NCBI RefSeq assembly: GCF_005239225.2
Contig: NC_133291.1
Span: 558,001-622,000, forward strand
Direction: 5' to 3'
DNA: 64,000 nt
Origin: Populus alba
Lineage: Eukaryota > Streptophyta > Magnoliopsida > Malpighiales > Salicaceae
Below the pieces are notes generated by a model. That model saw nothing but the letters and a program-made list of their open reading frames with translations. It made no database searches and was not told the DNA's origin. The position numbers were made by a program, and so were the translations under genes. Below are positions 61,088 through 64,000 of this stretch, one piece after another; the stretch's first letter is position 1, and each line of letters starts with the position of its first letter.

Positions 61088-62094
61088 TTCTTGCAATATC
61101 ATGCATTAACTCGTATTTGTCAACTGCTTAAACCCATTGTGTAAATTTCTACAATAAAATCCAGGCCTCAAATACTTGTATCATTAAATTCCTCACCTCC
61201 AATAACTATTTATTTGCTCTTTCAAATCCCCTAATTATAAATCTGAGAATATTTTTACCCTGCCAAAGACTGATAGGACATTCACAAATATCTATATCAC
61301 GCAAACAAGGTATAGTGTAAGGTTTGCAGGCCAAGGAGAGAATTCCTCCTTTATTTGTAAAGTAAAAGAAAAGCATTTGAAACTCATTCAACCAGTAATA
61401 TCTAGGACTTAGAGTAGGTCATGGATCCAACATGATTTAATAACTCTGGGTAAACTATATGCAGCCTTTGAAGGAAAAATATAATTTAAAACAATTAAAT
61501 CACTTATTTCACACAAACTCCAATTTCAATAATGATTTTTGTTTTTGTTTTTTCATTTTTCATGACAAGTGATTCTTCCAGAATCAGTTTAACACAGATG
61601 AGTTTATTTGTTGCCACCTGTCACGTTCTATTACCCTCTGATTTTTGCACCAAAATATGATGGTGATTTTGGGTAATGCTCGACAGTTTAAGGGTAAAAT
61701 TTATTAACTTTAGACTTTGGAGGCTTAATTGAGGATTGCGTATAGTTGGGGGGTATTTCTTACAATTTAACACTTATGAAAGGCCTGATGTTCAAAAAAC
61801 TGTACGGAAGCCTTGGAAAAGACCTACAGGACAAGTAGAGAATCCCTGTCCTTAATTTGTACACAGGAAATAGAGGGACAAAAGCTAAAACCTCATTTTA
61901 AGGAAACCTAAGCAACGAAGAAAGAATAGACTCCCTGTCAAGAGAACTCACAACCAAACTACCTTGCAATCCTCCCATAAATATCAACTTTCAGCTTATT
62001 CATTAAAAAATAATAAAACACTCAAACATTGGCACATTGAGGGATATCAAAATCAAAAAGGTCTATGAGTACATGAATTAGTTGATAAACTGTT
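61088..62094. other. Spacer between RTM2-like copies 1 and 2
   Basis: Non-coding. The last 100 bases hold the probable promoter and leader of copy 2, with a weak CATAAATA near 61976. Confidence 0.6.
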
Positions 62095-63005
62095 ATGGAC
62101 CAAGGTAAACCTACCCAATCGCGATCGCTTTTTTCACCGAAAACGGAACGGATAGAGGAAGATGAAGCTCTTACGTTGCATGTTCATCTACCTGGTACGT
62201 TGAAAATATTTTTGTTAAACCAGCTTTGATCATGTCATGTATATTTTGTAACCTTATTTGTTGGTAAATTATGCACTCTGCAGGCTTTGCTGAGAACCAT
62301 ATAGATTGTAGGATAGTTGCACCATCACATTATATCAGAGTCTGTAGTAATCCTGCACTTAAAAACTGGCACTTCGATACACTGTTCGAGGATATTCCTG
62401 AAAAATTTAACCTCTATGAAGCAAAAACCAAATTTGATGATGGAACTCTAACCATCAGAGTTCCAAAAGTAATTCCTGCTCAGGCTAGTACTGGTGCATT
62501 AGAGGCCCCAACAAGACAAGAGGCTCCAAGCCTACAAGAAAGTAATACGAGCAGGTTAGGGCCTGAAATGAGTGGAGATGGTGCTGCAAGACAACAAACT
62601 GTGGATAAAGAATTTATAGAAACCAAAGATGTTGAAGGTGGAAAAAGCATGAGCGAATGGATGTCTCAAAAGGGTCAAGATCAAACTCCTTCAAAAGCTA
62701 ATTTCCCATTAGCATTTACCAGAAAGATGCAAGTAGATGATCAAAGCACTATAGGACAGGTTGGTGATCAAAAGGAAGAGGGGAAGAGTGGTGAAAGTGT
62801 TGATCAAGAGAAGGAAGGGGAGGTAAAGGATATGGAGAATGCAAGTTCTTCTTCTGGAACGTCTGTGAATCACAATACTGTAACAAGGGTGGTGACTGAA
62901 AGGCTATATATAGTAGATAAATTCACCATACTCTCTTTGATCCTGGCAATTGGAGCCTATGTATTCTATACCATCTATGGCCAATCTGGAAAGAAGGCAG
63001 AATGA
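62095..63005 (+). CDS. RTM2-like protein, divergent copy 2
   Basis: Two exons, 62095-62194 and 62284-63005, give 273 residues with the same intron position and phase as copy 1 (after VHLP). The HSP20-like domain is strongly diverged but alignable: LTLHVHLPGF, then YIRVCSNP where copy 1 has IRVTGERP, FNLYEAKTKFDDGTLTIRVP where copy 1 has [21 protein letters not shown] shorter Glu/Lys/Gln-rich middle follows. The C-terminal membrane segment is FTILSLILAIGAYVFYTIYG. The ORF is fully open, so the copy is probably functional or recently so. Role inferred only from family resemblance. Confidence 0.82.
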
Positions 63006-63519
63006 ATACAGAGATGATCAAGACTAGCAAAAGTTAGTTTGATACATCTAACTTCTATAAGCACACCACATGTATTTCTTGTACATAAGCATGCCCCATG
63101 ACTAGCTTGGTGGCATCAATGAAGCAGCTATTTACACTGTATTCGAAGCAGGTTTCATCTGTAGTTTAATCAATTCAAGGAAAAAAAAAAAATAATTACA
63201 ATACTTTTATTCTTCCAATTCTTAACATAGATGAGACAAACTATGGCTACTAATTTCTTATCTATGAATAAACAATGAGCTAGACTCCTAGACCACATGC
63301 ATCAACTGGCATCAGGATCATGATTTTTAACTTCTCAAAGCTTTAAACATAAATGTCCTGGAAATTGATACTATAAACAGACAATTTGGAAAGCAAGGAA
63401 TGGTTTATGTTGCATTCTCTCAAAGGTGTGAGAGAAGTCATTACGACATACTACGTATAACTTAATAAGAAAAGCAGGGACTAGTGCTTTCTTCGCCTTC
63501 CTTCCATGTCATTCAAGTT
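63006..63519. other. Spacer between RTM2-like copies 2 and 3
   Basis: Copy 2 3' flank with a poly-A tract near 63181. No gene recognised. A lost first exon of copy 3 would be expected here and was not found. Confidence 0.5.
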
Positions 63520-63802
63520 CTTGCAGAGTGACCACTTGCTTATAATAGTAGTTTTCAATCAAGATTTTTCTGCCCCGGAAAATTTTAAGGTGAATAAAAT
63601 GAAGACTAGGTTTCAGGCTGGATTTGTCTTTCATCGTTAAAGTTCAAAAAGCAACCACCAGACAACCTGGTCCTGAAGAAGAAACCCCAACTACTGAAAG
63701 GGCTCCACTCCCTCCTAGAAATGGTGAAGAAGGAGGTCATGAATGGCTTTCAAATTTCTCAAAAATAGAGACCTGGATCGCTTCCCTGGCCTCAGGATAA
63801 TA
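63520..63802 (+). pseudogene. RTM2-like pseudogene, copy 3
   Basis: Reads E-stop-PLAYN (where copy 1 has GERPLSYN), then after a shift FNQDFSAPENFKVNKMKTRFQAG, matching the [21 protein letters not shown] region. A one-base shift near 63637 is then needed to read VKVQKATTRQPGPEEE and onward to a TAA near 63800. There is no first exon and no membrane anchor. It is a decayed third member of the tandem cluster. Confidence 0.82.
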
Positions 63803-64000
63803 ATCGCATTTTAACTTCTCAGTCAATGTTTAGCACGCTATTAATTGACCTAGAAAAACCCTTTTTAACATAAGACAATACCATGGAGACATCCTTTTAA
63901 ACGTAACCTACAGATCAGAATTCCTTTGTTTTCACTTTATATTAAGGATCTGCACCCATCAATGGGATAAGACAGATCCAACAAAGCCTAAGTGTCATGT

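Overview
This is plant nuclear DNA. It shows multi-exon genes with GT-AG introns, AT-rich intergenic DNA, a chloroplast-targeted SufC, a pectin methylesterase/invertase inhibitor, sucrose-phosphatase and plant family 3 glucan hydrolases. The dispersed AT-rich repeat family, the gene sequences and the compact layout look like a woody eudicot of the Salicaceae (Populus or Salix). That assignment is inference from recall; no database was searched.

Layout. 1-2.1 kb: a decayed VPS36 (ESCRT-II) pseudogene. 3.9-7.1 kb (minus): a two-FAS1-domain fasciclin-like arabinogalactan protein whose last 24 codons lie in a separate exon 1.8 kb away. 9.25-11.16 kb (plus): plastid SufC/ABCI6 in 6 exons. 13.8-25.8 kb (plus): a UBP12/UBP13 deubiquitinase, reconstructed as 32 exons and 1116 residues. 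27-35.3 kb (plus): a tandem array of 3-oxo-5-alpha-steroid 4-dehydrogenase-family genes, with two intact genes, one gene with a dead extra first exon, and one orphan first-exon pseudogene. 36.5-37.3 kb (minus): ribosomal protein eS28. 38.2-41.5 kb (plus): sucrose-phosphatase in 8 coding exons. 43.1 kb: a resistance-gene LRR relic. 43.9 kb (plus): a single-exon PMEI/invertase inhibitor. 46-51.6 kb and 55.2-58.1 kb (minus): two tandem GH3 beta-glucan exohydrolases with the same nine-exon structure, separated by a scrambled LRR receptor-kinase relic. 59.8-63.8 kb (plus): three tandem RTM2-like (HSP20-domain, C-terminal membrane anchor) copies, the last one dead.

The genes do not form an operon or pathway; they are independent neighbours. 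Three tandem families (steroid-reductase-like, GH3, RTM2-like) show birth and death of copies at exon resolution. Cell-wall and sugar themes recur (FLA, GH3, PMEI, SPP), but nothing in the sequence shows co-regulation.

I found no convincing undescribed system. The observations most worth checking are: the first-exon duplication in the steroid-reductase array; non-canonical GC-AG introns in the UBP gene and at the same position in both GH3 paralogues; a microsatellite touching a leader-intron donor; the remote terminal FLA exon; and the divergent RTM2-like cluster.
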